A stretch of DNA of 64,000 nucleotides from Limnephilus marmoratus (Eukaryota > Arthropoda > Insecta > Trichoptera > Limnephilidae), in NCBI GenBank assembly GCA_917880885.1, contig OU862934.1, forward strand, positions 31,542,734 to 31,606,733. The letters are read 5' to 3'. A model generated the notes under the pieces. It ran no database searches, was not told the origin of the DNA, and was given only the letters and a program-made list of their open reading frames with translations. Position numbers and translations under genes: made by a program. Position 1 is the stretch's first letter. Each line of letters begins with the position of its first letter. Shown here one piece after another: positions 54,300 to 64,000 of the stretch.

Positions 54300-55905
54300 A
54301 AATACCAATTATATTTCTTTGTTAAAGAAATATAATTATGTTGAGCTGGCTAAGTAGTTACGTGTCAGGTAGAACTTTATTTGTAAAAATAAAATCTTTT
54401 ATATCCAAACCATTTTCCGCCACTAGTGGAGTACCGCAAGGTAGTCATCTTGGCCCAATTTTATTTCTTTTTTTTATAAACGACATGGTCAACAACTTTA
54501 AAGACGTCAAAGTATTGCTTTTCGCTGATGACATTAAATTATATAAAGAGATAACTATCCGTAATCACTCTGAAATTCTTCAATCCAATATAGACATGCT
54601 AAAAATTTGGTATGAATTGTTTTTGTGTTCAATTCGTAGAACTCCATTTTAATTTTTAGAAATTTAATTAAAATTAAATTTGATAATGTTATTATCGAGT
54701 TCTGCAAGTTTTTTGGTTAGTGTTTTAGTTACAGCTGTTTCGACTTGTAAAGTTAGTTTAGTTACAGCTGTTTCGACTTGAAACAACTGTAACTAAAACA
54801 CTTACCAAAAAACTTGCAGAACTCGATAATAACATTATCAAATTTAATTTTAATTAAATTTCTAAAAATAAAAATTTGGTGGTCACAAAATAATCTATAT
54901 TTAAATGTAGAAAAATGCAAAACTTTGACCTTTTCCAGAAAAAAAAACATCACTGTTTTTCGACTGTTCAATAAATAAAATAAATTTAGAAAGAGTATCG
55001 GAAATGCGGGATCTTGGCATAATAATGGATGAGAAACTAGACTTCACGGTTCACATTCAACAAACTGCAAATAAGGGTATGAAAACTTTAGGATTTGTAT
55101 TAAGAACAATTAAAAACTTTGAATCGTTACAAATCATTAAACTACTGTACACATCCCTTGTTAGAAGCCTAATAGAATATATCTCCATAGTCTGGTCACC
55201 CTTCTACAAAATTCATATTCATACTATTGAAAGAATTCAAAGAAAATTTCTACGTTTTGTAAATTTTAAACTTAACATCCCTTTAGAGCACATAAATTAC
55301 CCGTCATTAATGAATACTTTAAACATTCCAATATTGGAAAGCAGACGAAAAATAAACAACCTAACCTTTTTATTAAAATTATTGAACTCTAAATTCGACA
55401 GTTATGAACTCCTGCAATTAATAAATCTACATGTACCTACACGAACAACTAGACAAACATTGACATTTTATGTACGTACATCTCATTCAAACTATGATTT
55501 ATATTCTCCAATACAACGTTTGCATAGTCTTGGTAACAAATACTTAAACAATCTGTATGTATTTGACAATAATAAATTTGAACTTAGCAAACTTCATACG
55601 CCATATGTGCCAACTATTTATTTCTACCTATCCCATAAACTAATGAGAACAACACTTTTAAATATTACCTATATTATGTCAACTCCTATGTTTTATTGTT
55701 TCTTATATTTTATGTTACCTGTATTTTTTTTTAACCCTTACATTTTACGTAACCTTTATTTTGTTTTTAACAAATGTTATGTTACTTGTCTTTTTATATT
55801 GTATTTTTTAAACCCATTCTTTTCACTGTAATTAGAAAAAATGTACTGCATTCTATGTAAAAGCCCTATGGGCGTTTAAATAAATAAATTAAAAAAGTAA
55901 AATAA
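54300..55905 (+). pseudogene. LINE copy 3 (Jockey-like), RT remnant with hairpin insertion
   Basis: 5'-truncated at SWLSSYVSGRT. Motif B GVPQGSHLGPILFLFFINDM (about 54428) and motif C LLFADDIKLY (about 54520) are intact. After the insertion at 54612-54869 the same domain resumes with NLYLNVEKCKTLTFSRKK. A frameshift lies near 54975. The C-terminal part (55004-55831) contains LGIIMDEKLDFTVHI, RSLIEYISIVWSPF and HVPTRTTRQTLTF. It ends with a GCCC/GGGC hairpin (55857) and AAATAAATAAAT. Related to, but clearly diverged from, copies 1 and 2. Confidence 0.83.
54612..54869. mobile_element. 258-bp inverted-repeat (foldback) insertion
   Basis: Flanked by an 11-bp target duplication AAAAATTTGGT (54601-54611 and 54870-54880); removing it rejoins the LINE frame. 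Arms at about 54651-54745 and 54783-54865 are near-perfect inverted copies (AAATTTGATAATGTTATTAT, CAAGTTTTTTGGT). ACAGCTGTTTCGACTTG is repeated at 54731 and 54764. The long duplication length suggests target-primed insertion or strand repair, not a typical DNA transposon. Confidence 0.8.
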
Positions 55906-55995
55906 ATAAATATATTATTTAATCATAGTGTAATTTGTAAATTTCATACTTTTGTAAAAGCCCTGTAAAAGGGCGTAAATAAATAAATAAAAACA
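55906..55995 (+). mobile_element. LINE 3' tail, probably the end of copy 2
   Basis: TTTTGTAAAAGCCCTGTAAA AGGGC then (AATA)n. It follows the copy 3 tail directly and would be the displaced end of copy 2 if copy 3 inserted in its 3' region. Confidence 0.6.
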
Positions 55996-56399
55996 GTTCT
56001 AAAGAATTGTTTATTTTAGTTTTCTTTTCTATTTTCACTACTTTTTTGGAAAATAATAGTATGGTAAGTAATCTCCCAGACTTTGTTAGGACCAGTTCAT
56101 TTTAACATTTTATTATAAAATGATATTGAAACTAATTTTATTTTCTGTTTCTTTTGAGGGTTATTATAAAATACACGATAAAAACTCAATATTATTCTGG
56201 AAAAACTTCTTTCAAACTTACAAAAATCTCTCGGATTTTAAACACAGTTTGTTGCTGCACTGAAGATTTTGTGGTAATGCTCTTCTGCACGTTTTCAAAT
56301 TATGAAAATAGAATATGGTAGCTATTCTCCCACAGCCTTCCAAAGAATTTTAATTCTGAAGCAGATATCCATGTATAAAACAAACCAAGACTTTCTTAC

Positions 56400-56430
56400 C
56401 GATTGCTGTAAAGTCCACGATGATCTTCAT
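56400..56430 (-). CDS. Kazal-like inhibitor gene B, exon 1 (coding part)
   Basis: ATG at 56428-56430 opens MKIIVDFTAI plus one base before donor G|GTAAGAAAG. Coding length 31 nt and phase 1, identical to gene A exon 1. Joined to exon 2 at 26460 it completes a hydrophobic signal peptide. The implied intron is about 30 kb, but most of it is datable transposon insertion (18.4 kb nested Gypsy pair, LINEs, SINE). The exon 1-exon 2 link is inferred from gene order and phase. Confidence 0.75.
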
Positions 56431-56483
56431 TTTTTTTGGGTTATAAAATTTATTTTCTGATGAACCCGCGGGCAAAAGGCGGA

Positions 56484-56493
56484 CTTATATACT
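56484..56493 (-). promoter_or_regulatory. TATA box of Kazal-like gene B
   Basis: Minus strand GAGTATATAAGTCCGCC about 60 bp before the ATG, aligned with the box of gene A. Confidence 0.75.
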
Positions 56494-56982
56494 CCAAACT
56501 CATACATATTTTATTGTTTTCTGATAACAACAGTGCAAATTTTGATTAAAAACTATATTTTCATTTTATGTTCCAATCAATTTTTTAATATAATTTGATA
56601 TTTTAAAAATGGCTGTGAAAGATGATTCATGGTTGGATGCATTTGCAATTCGAGTTAGAAATATGTGTCATATATAATTTATTGATTACTCCATTTTCTC
56701 TATACATAATTCTTTGATTTTTTCAAACATAAATATACAGCAGCGAGCGTTGAATTATGTTCACCCCGTTGAAGTCAGAAGAGATAGACTTGCCCTGACA
56801 GGAAAACCGGGTATCATTGCGAATTACTTGAATATTTGAACACGCATTCTTTTCCAAAGTCATTGAATTTGGCATGTGTTTATAATAAGCTTTATAATAA
56901 TTGCATAATATCAAATCGCCCCACTCCAAACGGTGACTTCGATTACCGTGTTTTTAATTTATTTTTCGATTGCTCATACACA

Positions 56983-57559
56983 TCCCACTAATATTATAAA
57001 GGCGAAAGTTTGTATGGATGTATGTTTGTTACCCTTTCACGAAAAACCTACTGAATGGATTTTAAAAATTCTTTCACTAATAGAAAGCTACATTATTTGC
57101 GAGATCTATAGGCTATATATATATTGGTAAGTTCTGGCGTTATGAATGATCTCTGGCGTTATGAAATTATTTATCATACGTTTTCTGTCCCTAACAAAAT
57201 CGATTTATTGCAAACGTCAGAAAAAAAGCAAACCAATTGTCGCCTTGGAAACGATGTTTTTTTTAATTAGGCAATTCACCCTAAAAAGAGTGCTTTGTTG
57301 GCGTTGAACTTAATAACTATGTCTAAAAATGGTTCACCGAAATGTATAAATGCGCATAAACCCGAACGACTGCTCCAAATTGGATAATTATTTTTTTTGT
57401 TCGTTCGGGGTGTGGAATTGGGGAGAGGGGGAGGGGGGTTGATGGGGAGAGTGGAGCGGGGGGAGGGGTGGGTGGAGTGGAGTGGGGAGGGGGAAGGTGG
57501 AGAAGGCGAAGCGGGAAACCCCTAATACCATGCGAGCGAAGCCGCGGGAAAAAGCTAGT
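56983..57559 (+). mobile_element. Non-autonomous Helitron-like element
   Basis: Starts TCCCACTAATATTATAAAGG and ends GCCGCGGGAAAAAGCTAGT: 5'-TC and 3'-CTAGT termini, inserted between A and T with no target duplication, as Helitrons do. Both end sequences are widespread in insect genomes. No Rep/helicase is encoded. The interior has a strongly purine-rich, G-rich tract at about 57408-57505. Confidence 0.65.
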
Positions 57560-57890
57560 TATACATATTTTTTTAAAGTTTAACCCTTAAAAGTTAATAT
57601 ACGTCTGTGAGATGTAAGCGAAACACAAGAATTGTTGTCTTTTCTTTTTCGAACGTTGCGCGCTTTCTATAAAGCAATGTACGCTATAAAGCAATGTAAT
57701 CTATGAATAAGGTTAAATATTATAAGGTGAAAAATTAAGTACCGGAAAAAATATTTATATTGATGTGTATGAGAAAAGGTATGAAAAAATATTGAATCTG
57801 TAGATACGAGTATAAGAAGTAAATTATACCTTGAAATGATGGCCTAAAACACCCTTGAAGAGTGAATGGCAGAAATAATATAAAATGCTA
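57560..57890. other. Spacer between genes C and B, no gene seen
   Basis: AT-rich sequence after the Helitron; a short AAAGCAATGTA repeat occurs at about 57670-57695. Confidence 0.45.
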
Positions 57891-57894
57891 CGTG

Positions 57895-58055
57895 CGGTAG
57901 CATTATCATCAGTGTAGTAGCAGTATCATCAGTAGCAGTATCACCGGTAGCAGTATCATCAGAAGCAGTATCAACAGTAGCAGTATCATCAGTAGCAGTC
58001 TCATCATTAGAAGTATCATCAGAAGCAGTATCAACAGTAGCATTATCATCGGGAA
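57895..58055. repeat. Minisatellite of 15-18-bp units
   Basis: About nine copies of AGCAGTATCATCAGT-type units with small changes (ACCGGT, AACAGT, AGAAGT). It lies 150-300 bp downstream (minus sense) of the poly(A) signal of gene C. Confidence 0.83.
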
Positions 58056-58205
58056 TGGCAGAAACATTTGAAAAAAAACTATTGCCGTAAAAAAAAATAT
58101 TTTACTTGACCAAAGAAATGATATTTTAGTTGTCGTTTTTTTATTAGGGATAAAACTCCTTTTAAATTAACGGTAAAACAAAGTAATCAGTATTCAAATA
58201 AATGC

Positions 58206-58211
58206 TTTATT
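58206..58211 (-). terminator. Poly(A) signal of Kazal-like gene C
   Basis: AATAAA on the minus strand, about 155 nt after the stop; aligned with the gene B signal at 24637. Confidence 0.65.
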
Positions 58212-58363
58212 TCAATAATACTAATTTATTGAACATGCTTTAGAAATATGTCATCAAAATTATTTTTTTAATTTTCTTTATTAGCTTTAATGCCGTTTTT
58301 AATTTTGGGAAACATTTGATTTCTTCAGAGATCACACATATTGAAATCTTCCTGAAATCTGCT

Positions 58364-58407
58364 TCAATCTTTATATATACACTTACCTTCGTAATATGGT
58401 TTGTATT
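58364..58407 (-). CDS. Kazal-like inhibitor gene C, exon 3 (C-terminal)
   Basis: Acceptor TTATTCCAG then 44 coding nt for (E)YKPYYEGKCIYKD and a TGA stop (58364-58366). Same length, phase and acceptor as gene B exon 3, with W to Y and P to K changes around the last Kazal cysteine. Its exons 1 and 2 are not in the window; they should lie beyond 64000 on the plus-strand scale, pushed away by the Gypsy and LINE insertions at 58.9-64 kb. Confidence 0.8.
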
Positions 58408-58863
58408 CTGGAATAAAAAATAAAAAAATAAATATATATACATTTTTTTTTTTTGATTATTTATTAACCATGAATAACATTACAATATACATATATATTA
58501 TTTATTTTTTTGGTATATACCACCTCACTAGGCTGAGCCTGTTCTGAGGTGGCAGGAATTTAATTTAATTTTGGTATCTTATTCTTGGAAGATAAAAAAT
58601 ATAATTTTAATTTAAATAGATAAATGGAATTAAATAAAAATATAAAGAAATGAAAAAAAAAATTTGAGATAAATAGATGAAAATAATTAAGAAGAAAAGA
58701 GTGTGTTGTTTGATCAAGTTATCTGCACGCAGTATGAAATACCCTTGTTTACTACCCACGTATGAATTTTGCGTTTTAGATTTTTTGTCACTAGAATGTC
58801 TTTTATATCTTTTTCAGTTAAATTAAAACATTTTGGAGCCAAATCGTGATAATGTCTTTGTCC
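58408..58863. other. Gene C intron 2, no exon seen
   Basis: AT-rich sequence between exon 3 and the Gypsy remnant; no Kazal exon was found here or further right. Confidence 0.45.
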
Positions 58864-59121
58864 AAATGTAGTATTTGTCTTCGGAGTTGTGATGTCCGTC
58901 TGAGCAGTTGTGTCGAGCCAAATCAGATGCGGACTTACATGTGTGTGTAGACGAATTATGGTGGGTAGTACTCAAATGAAGAGAGTAACAGTTTACTGTA
59001 CAGGTATTTATTAGGGGAGCTGCCAAAGCAAAAGAGGACGAATCTCGCATACATCGCCTTATATAGACTCACGCAAGCATGCTATCTCGCTTGCACTCAT
59101 ACAATACACACAGACATTACA
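58864..59121 (-). repeat. 3' LTR of the minus-strand Gypsy remnant (approximate left edge)
   Basis: On the minus strand it begins TGTAATGTCTG after a purine tract (AGTGTGGGGG, 59122-59131). It contains a TATA box (CTATATAAGG at about 59062) and AATAAA (about 59012), and probably ends near ...AATACTACA at 58864. The partner LTR is not in the window, so the left edge is a best guess. Confidence 0.6.
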
Positions 59122-59146
59122 CCCCCACACTTAAACAATAATTACA

Positions 59147-59192
<46 letters not shown>
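59147..59192. repeat. (TA)n microsatellite
   Basis: About 23 TA units between the pol remnant and the LTR. Confidence 0.9.
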
Positions 59193-59196
<4 letters not shown>

Positions 59197-59312
59197 ACCT
59201 AACTTATACAATCTTAAATATCTACATATTTCATTATATTTTATTCTATATATACATTTTCTCTAACATGTAATTATACGAACTTATTTTATTTAAACTT
59301 TTTTTTCTTATT

Positions 59313-62300
59313 TCACTTTGGATAGCATGGGCGTGGTTGAGGTCTGGAACGCAGTCTCCCTTCCCATGGTGGCTGCGATCTGCAAAGAACAGGGGAATTA
59401 GTATTGGTCCTGTCCACGTCTGAGAGTGGACCAAAGTCCAACACATTATCAGAATAGTCACTCTCCCCCCACCTAACCTTTCTATCAGAAAGCTGATCGT
59501 GGTGTCTTTTCCAAACCTGGCCTGTTGAATGTATCTTAACCATATAGGTTCTACTCCCTAACCTCTTGATAATTGTACCCAAAATCCAATTATTCTTTTT
59601 ATTTCTAAAATCTTTGGTCAAAACTTTTGATCCCAAATCAAAGAATTTTTTAAATTTTCTTCCCCGGTAATATTTTTTTTGACTGTTTTGACTAGCTACC
59701 ATTTTATTTTTTACTTTATCATCAATTTTTTTTAAATCACTACACTTGTCATTATTCATTTTTGGAACAACCGTGTTAAAAATTGAACGAATTTTTCTAC
59801 CTAACATCAATACACTAGGTTCAATTCCCGCACATAACGAAGGTGTATTCCCTAATATCAATTAAAAGTGACAGTAATTTATCGTCCAGATCCCTTGGAA
59901 ATCTGTTATTCACTAATATTTTTTTAAATTTTTTTCAACTGTTTTGACAGCATTTTCTGCCAAGCCTTTTGAAGCCGGGTGCTGGACTGCTGACGTCATA
60001 TGTTCAATATTAAATTCACGACAAAATTCCTGAATAAAGCTGACGTGAAAGCTGTTCCATTATCACTAACAATTTTTTCCGGTATACCAAAGTTAGAAAA
60101 CATTTTCTTTAATATTTTGATTGCACTAACTGAATCTACCATTGGTACTATTTGACAATCCACCCAATTTGTGGTAGCGTCTACCACAACAAAAAAATTT
60201 AAATTACCGAAAGGACCTAGAAGGTCTATATGAATACGGTTCCAAACTAAATTATTCACTGGCCAACTCGCCAATTGCACTTTGGAAGGAGTAGGTAAAC
60301 ATACTGCACATCTAGTACACTGTTTTACCTCCTTCTCAATATCAGCATTTCGTCGCCTCAGTTCTTATTTGTCCAACAGACCATTTTAAATTTTGTTCAA
60401 TTTCCATTTTAAAATTAAAAATTAAGTATAAAAAATGATAGTAAATCATTTAACTAAGAACTATTTAAACTAATGAGACCTTTACCTTTACAGAAATAAC
60501 TTTATCGTATAAACCTACCATAATGTTTTATTGAAATAATGAGAGAAAACCTTCTACTCGTGTAAAATTTTCTAATGGTCTGTTGGACAAATACGAACTA
60601 AAGCGACGATTTATACCTAACCAGAAAAAATAATTTCTAGCTAAACTTTTGGATTTCACTATACCCAGGTGCGAACGGTGAATAAATTTCAAAACTGATT
60701 CTTTTAATTCCACTGGTACTACCAATTTACTATCATAAAACAAACATGCATCATGAGTTGATAACTTATCTCTAATATGCCAAAATTTTAATAAATCAGA
60801 ATTTAAGTTTTTTTTTTCAGGCCACCCTGTATTCACACAATTGACAATCTCTGATAAAACTAAATCCTTTTCCGAACTCCGTTTAAATATTTCCGGATTT
60901 ATTTCCGTTTCAACAGAAATATTATTTAAACGTTCTATTTCCAAACTATCGATATCGGTATCGTTAATTATATCCAAGAAATAATGGTTATCTTCGTATT
61001 CCTCAATATTATTATTACTCCGTTGCATCGGTAATCTTGACAAAAAGTCTGCTTTATTGTCGTCCGATTTGATGTACTCTATAGTATAGTTAAACGACTG
61101 CGAAATTAGAGCATAACGTTGTAATCTGTTCGCTGCTAGAATTGGTACCTGCTTATTTGTATCTTGAATATGTACAAGCGGTTTATTGTCGCAAGACAGA
61201 ATAAATTTATTTCCATACAAGTATTGAAAGAATCTTTTTAAACTGAATATTATTGCGCACGCTTCTTTATCCAAAATTGAATATTTCCGTTCGGTTTCCG
61301 ATAAAGTCCTACTTGCAAATGCAATTGGGCGTTCTATCCCGTTGTCATACTTGTGACAAAGCATTGCTGAAATCCCGATATTACTGGCGTCCGTAATGAG
61401 TTTCAAAGGGATACTGGGGAAGTGAACTAGAATTTTTTTCTGACATCAATTGTTTTTTTACAAAATTAAAAGCATCACTACATTCTTCCGACCACAAAAA
61501 TACGGTTCCTTTTTTCAATAAATTATAGAGTGGCGACAGAGTGTCTGATATATTCCGTAAAAACATTCTATAATATGAGATTACTCCCAACAAACTTCTT
61601 AATTCTGACACATTCCTTGGAACTGCCAAATTCTTAATCGCTTCTACTTTACTTTCTAGCGGCATTATACCTTCCTGAGAGATTTTAAAACCTAAGTATT
61701 CAATTTCCGGTAAATAAAAATAACATTTTTGGTCATTTACGGTCAGACCATGATCATTTAATTTCTTAATTACCGCGTCACAAACCGTATTTAATTCTTC
61801 TTTCGAATTACCAAATGATAATATATCGTCTAAAAATACACGCACATTTTTTAAACCACCGACGATAGTTGCTATGACTTGCATAAAAATCGCCGGACTC
61901 GTCGTAAGCCCAAACGCCAAAACTTTATACGCATATAGACCTATGTGGGTTGAAATAACACATAGTTTTTTTGAACTTTCATTCAAAGCAATCTGGGAAA
62001 AAGCATTTTTTAAATCAATTTTTGCGAAATGTTTCGCGCACATTTAACGAAGAAATTAAATCTTCTACTCTAGGCAACGGAAACTTTAAAGGTGCCAACA
62101 TTGGATTCAAAGTGTTTTTGAAATCTGTACATATCCTAATCGTGCCATCTTTTTTTTAACAATAACAATTGGACTTGCCATTTCACTAATTTCAACTTTC
62201 TCAATAATGTCGTCGTCCACCATTTTTAGCAATTCCTTTTCCACTAGCTCCCGCAAACAATACGGAATGGGTCTCGGGTTAACGAACCTCGGTTTAAAAT

Positions 62301-62395
62301 CCGACATAACCTCAATATTAGCTTCGTAATTTTTCAATCTACCCGGTTTATCCGAAAACACGTTAGGGTATTTTAATTTTAATATCTCGCGAATA
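59313..62395 (-). pseudogene. Gypsy pol remnant (RT-RNase H-integrase), frameshifted
   Basis: Read from 62395 downward. RT start DKPGRLKNYEANIEV (62350) and ASPIVIVKKK. After a frameshift near 62150: KIDLKNAFSQIAL (motif A), LAFGLTTSPAIF, VFLDDIL (catalytic). After another near 61400: RNase H TDASNIGISAML and DNKPLVHIQD, then the integrase zinc-finger region HRSHLGIVKSKS. A MITE splits this at 60351-60608. CTRCAVC, HIDLLGPF, VSDNGTAF and GLAENAVKTV give the integrase core. The C-terminal part (59313-59861) has LGRKIR and GSKVLTKDF. Different from the Gypsy pair at 29-48 kb. The 5' side is cut by a LINE at 62396. Confidence 0.87.
60351..60608. mobile_element. 258-bp MITE in the Gypsy integrase
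   Basis: Terminal inverted repeats of about 35 bp begin CGTCGCCTCAGTTC (left) and CGTCGCTTTAGTTC (right, reverse complement), both containing TTTGTCCAACAGACCAT. ATTT flanks both ends (60347-60350 and 60609-60612), and a single copy restores the integrase frame, so the duplication is real. The superfamily is unclear. Confidence 0.83.
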
Positions 62396-64000
62396 TTTTA
62401 TTTTAATTTTTTTTTATTGTATATTTTATTTAGATATAAAATTTGACATCTTATATCTAATGTTATCTTTTCTATGACTACTACAATATTATTTACTACC
62501 TACTGACTAAAATTTGGACTTTACAACATTAAGACATAATCCACGAAAAACTGCAAGACTTTTAGCCTCCTTAACATTTACAGGGAGTTCATTGAACATT
62601 TTAAAACCTTTATAATAAATATTATTTTGTGTTCCCGATAAATTTGTTTTAGGAAGCCTAAAATCGTTGCAGTTTCTCGTAGGATAACAATGAACTGTAC
62701 TGTTGATTCTAACATTATTCAACATATAATCTGGTAACATTTTATTTTTTAACTTATAAATAAAAACTAGGGTATTGAAAACTAATCTTTGCCACACACT
62801 ATATTGAGTTGGCGTTGCATGGTTTTTATCCTTGTATATCTGCTACAGCATAATACAGATCTCAAGCCTCTGTTCTGAATTATTTCCATTCTTTTAATTT
62901 GTGTTTTATTGCTCAGAAAGATTACACTTGAGCAATAATTCAGATGGGATGCTACAGTTGTGTTATAGACCAATTTCCTAGTTTTAATGTCTAATTTTCC
63001 CTTTATCCTACTTAAGAAATTAATCTTTTTGGCAATTTTTTTAGTTAGCATTTCAAAGTTAGAGTTAAGTTTTAACTTATTATCGATTATGATTCCCAAA
63101 TATTTAATTTCTTCTACCTCTTCAATATTTTGATTGTCTATATTTAGGGTGATAAGTTCATTTTGTTTTTTCCCTAACACCATGAATTTACTTTTATTTA
63201 CATTTAATTTGAGTTTATTTATGCATAACCATTTAGATATTTCATGAAGTTCACTTTGTATTTTTGACAATGCATCTTCAATATTATTTGCTATGATATA
63301 TAAAAGTGTGTCATCAGCAAACAGTTTGATGGAACAGTACTTTAGACACTTCACTATATCATTAATATATATAATAAAAAGTAGTGGTCCCAAGACCGAT
63401 CCTTGAGGAACTCCAAGGTTAACTTTTTGCTCTTCAGAGATAGCATCTCCAAATTTGGTTCTTTGTTTTCTGTTTTTTAGGTAATCGGTAAACCACTGCA
63501 ATTCTTTACCATGAATTCCCATGTCCTTCAATTTCATTATAAGTCTTTCTCTGTCTATCGTTTCGAAAGCACGTCTAAAGTCTAAGAATACTGCTATGAT
63601 GATTTTCTTCTGATCCATACTTGTTTTCCATTCATTTATGACATAATTAATTGCTGTTTCACAGGAATATTTATTTCTAAATCCAGATTGTTGTTTAGCA
63701 AGAATGTTATTCTTTTCAATAAAATTGTTTATCTGTTCTTTAACTGTGGATTCCAGTAATTGTTCATATTTAGGTAATCCATTTATTGGTCTGAAGTCTT
63801 CGAAATTTTTAGCATTTATTATTTTGGGCACTGGTGTTATTATGGAAGTTTTCCATGACTGTGGAAAAATTCCCTTTAACAGAGATTCATTTATTAGTGC
63901 AACTAATCTGTCTCCTATAGCTGGCAGTGCATCTTTGATTATGCCTATCGTAATTCCATCCGTGGACGATTTTAGTTTCATTGCATTAAGAATTTTCATT
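62396..64000 (-). mobile_element. LINE inserted in the Gypsy remnant, continuing off the right edge
   Basis: Minus-strand LINE whose 3' end (A/T-rich tail at about 62396-62440) abuts Gypsy pol coding sequence. Its coding part runs to the window end, so its 5' extent is unknown. Confidence 0.8.
62507..64000 (-). pseudogene. LINE reverse transcriptase (Jockey/CR1-like), one frameshift, partial
   Basis: A long open frame (62782 to the window edge, 405 codons seen). It contains STDGITIGIIKDALP, FRPINGLPKYEQLLE and QQSGFRNKYSCETAI. Motif A is AVFLDFRRAFETIDRE, motif B GVPQGSVLGPLLFIIYINDI and motif C LFADDTLLYI; KYLGIIIDNKLKL and HLNYCSSVIF follow. A 2-bp or equivalent shift in a GTGTGTGG run at about 62793 moves the C-terminal 95 codons (KNKMLPDYMLNN, YPTRNCNDFRLP) to another frame (62507-62797). 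All RT catalytic residues are present, so this is a fairly young copy with one visible lesion. Confidence 0.87.

Larger units (their letters stand above)
56050..56740 (-). repeat. Duplicated promoter, exon 1 and intron 1 block of Kazal-like gene B
   Basis: Paralogous to 19930-20700; shared landmarks in the same order include AATCTCCCAGA, TTAGGACCAG, ATTATTCTGGAAAA, exon 1, the TATA box and CATTTTATGTTCCAATC. Confidence 0.8.

Overview
This is eukaryotic, AT-rich, repeat-dominated DNA, almost certainly from an insect; the order is not resolved. Evidence: spliced micro-exons of a Kazal-type (Vasotab-like) secreted inhibitor family, and a typical arthropod mix of Gypsy, Jockey/CR1/L2-like and RTE LINEs, a Penelope-like element, Tc1/mariner elements, a Helitron and a tRNA-derived SINE. 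Nothing bacterial (operons, Shine-Dalgarno sites, CRISPR) is seen.

Host genes. The only recognisable host genes are three tandem Kazal-like paralogues, all on the minus strand. Gene C (upstream) shows only its last exon (58364-58407). Gene B has promoter and exon 1 at 56400-56493, exon 2 at 26275-26460 and exon 3 at 24810-24853. Gene A has promoter and exon 1 at 20380-20480 and exon 2 at 10898-11083; its last exon is not in the window. Exon lengths (31 coding nt, 186 nt, 44 coding nt) and splice phases are the same between paralogues. Promoters, first introns and 3' ends are visibly duplicated. Linking exons in this way gives introns of about 9 kb and 30 kb, filled by transposons.

Layout. 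769-10132: an LTR element with ACGT target duplications and no gag-pol of its own, carrying a nested 5'-truncated LINE (2850-5955). 12480-16562: a Penelope-like element with inverted terminal repeats, split by an RTE-type LINE with an intact 543-codon RT frame (13579-15426). 17524-18851: a Tc1/mariner-family transposon whose ATG is followed at once by a stop. 21665-23017: an L2-like LINE fragment (minus). 23170-24088: a dead mariner relative. 26505-29150: two LINE remnants. 29544-47957: a minus-strand Gypsy-type element with 700-bp LTRs, a gag start but no pol, split by a full-length related Gypsy in the opposite orientation (32670-43804) that has intact gag and pol, a canonical -1 slippery site at the gag stop, and a 4-kb non-coding 3' region. 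47962-48900: a 108-bp tandem array. 49453-55995: a solo-LTR-like block and three LINE copies broken by an L2-like insertion, a tRNA SINE, a large palindrome and a hairpin insertion. 56983-57559: a non-autonomous Helitron. 58864-62395: a minus-strand Gypsy pol remnant with a MITE in its integrase. 62396-64000: another LINE running off the right edge.

Reading as a whole. The window is a small tandem gene family invaded in several layers of nested insertion. Near-identical LTRs mark the two nested Gypsy elements as the youngest events. Stops, frameshifts and lost catalytic residues mark most other elements as dead.
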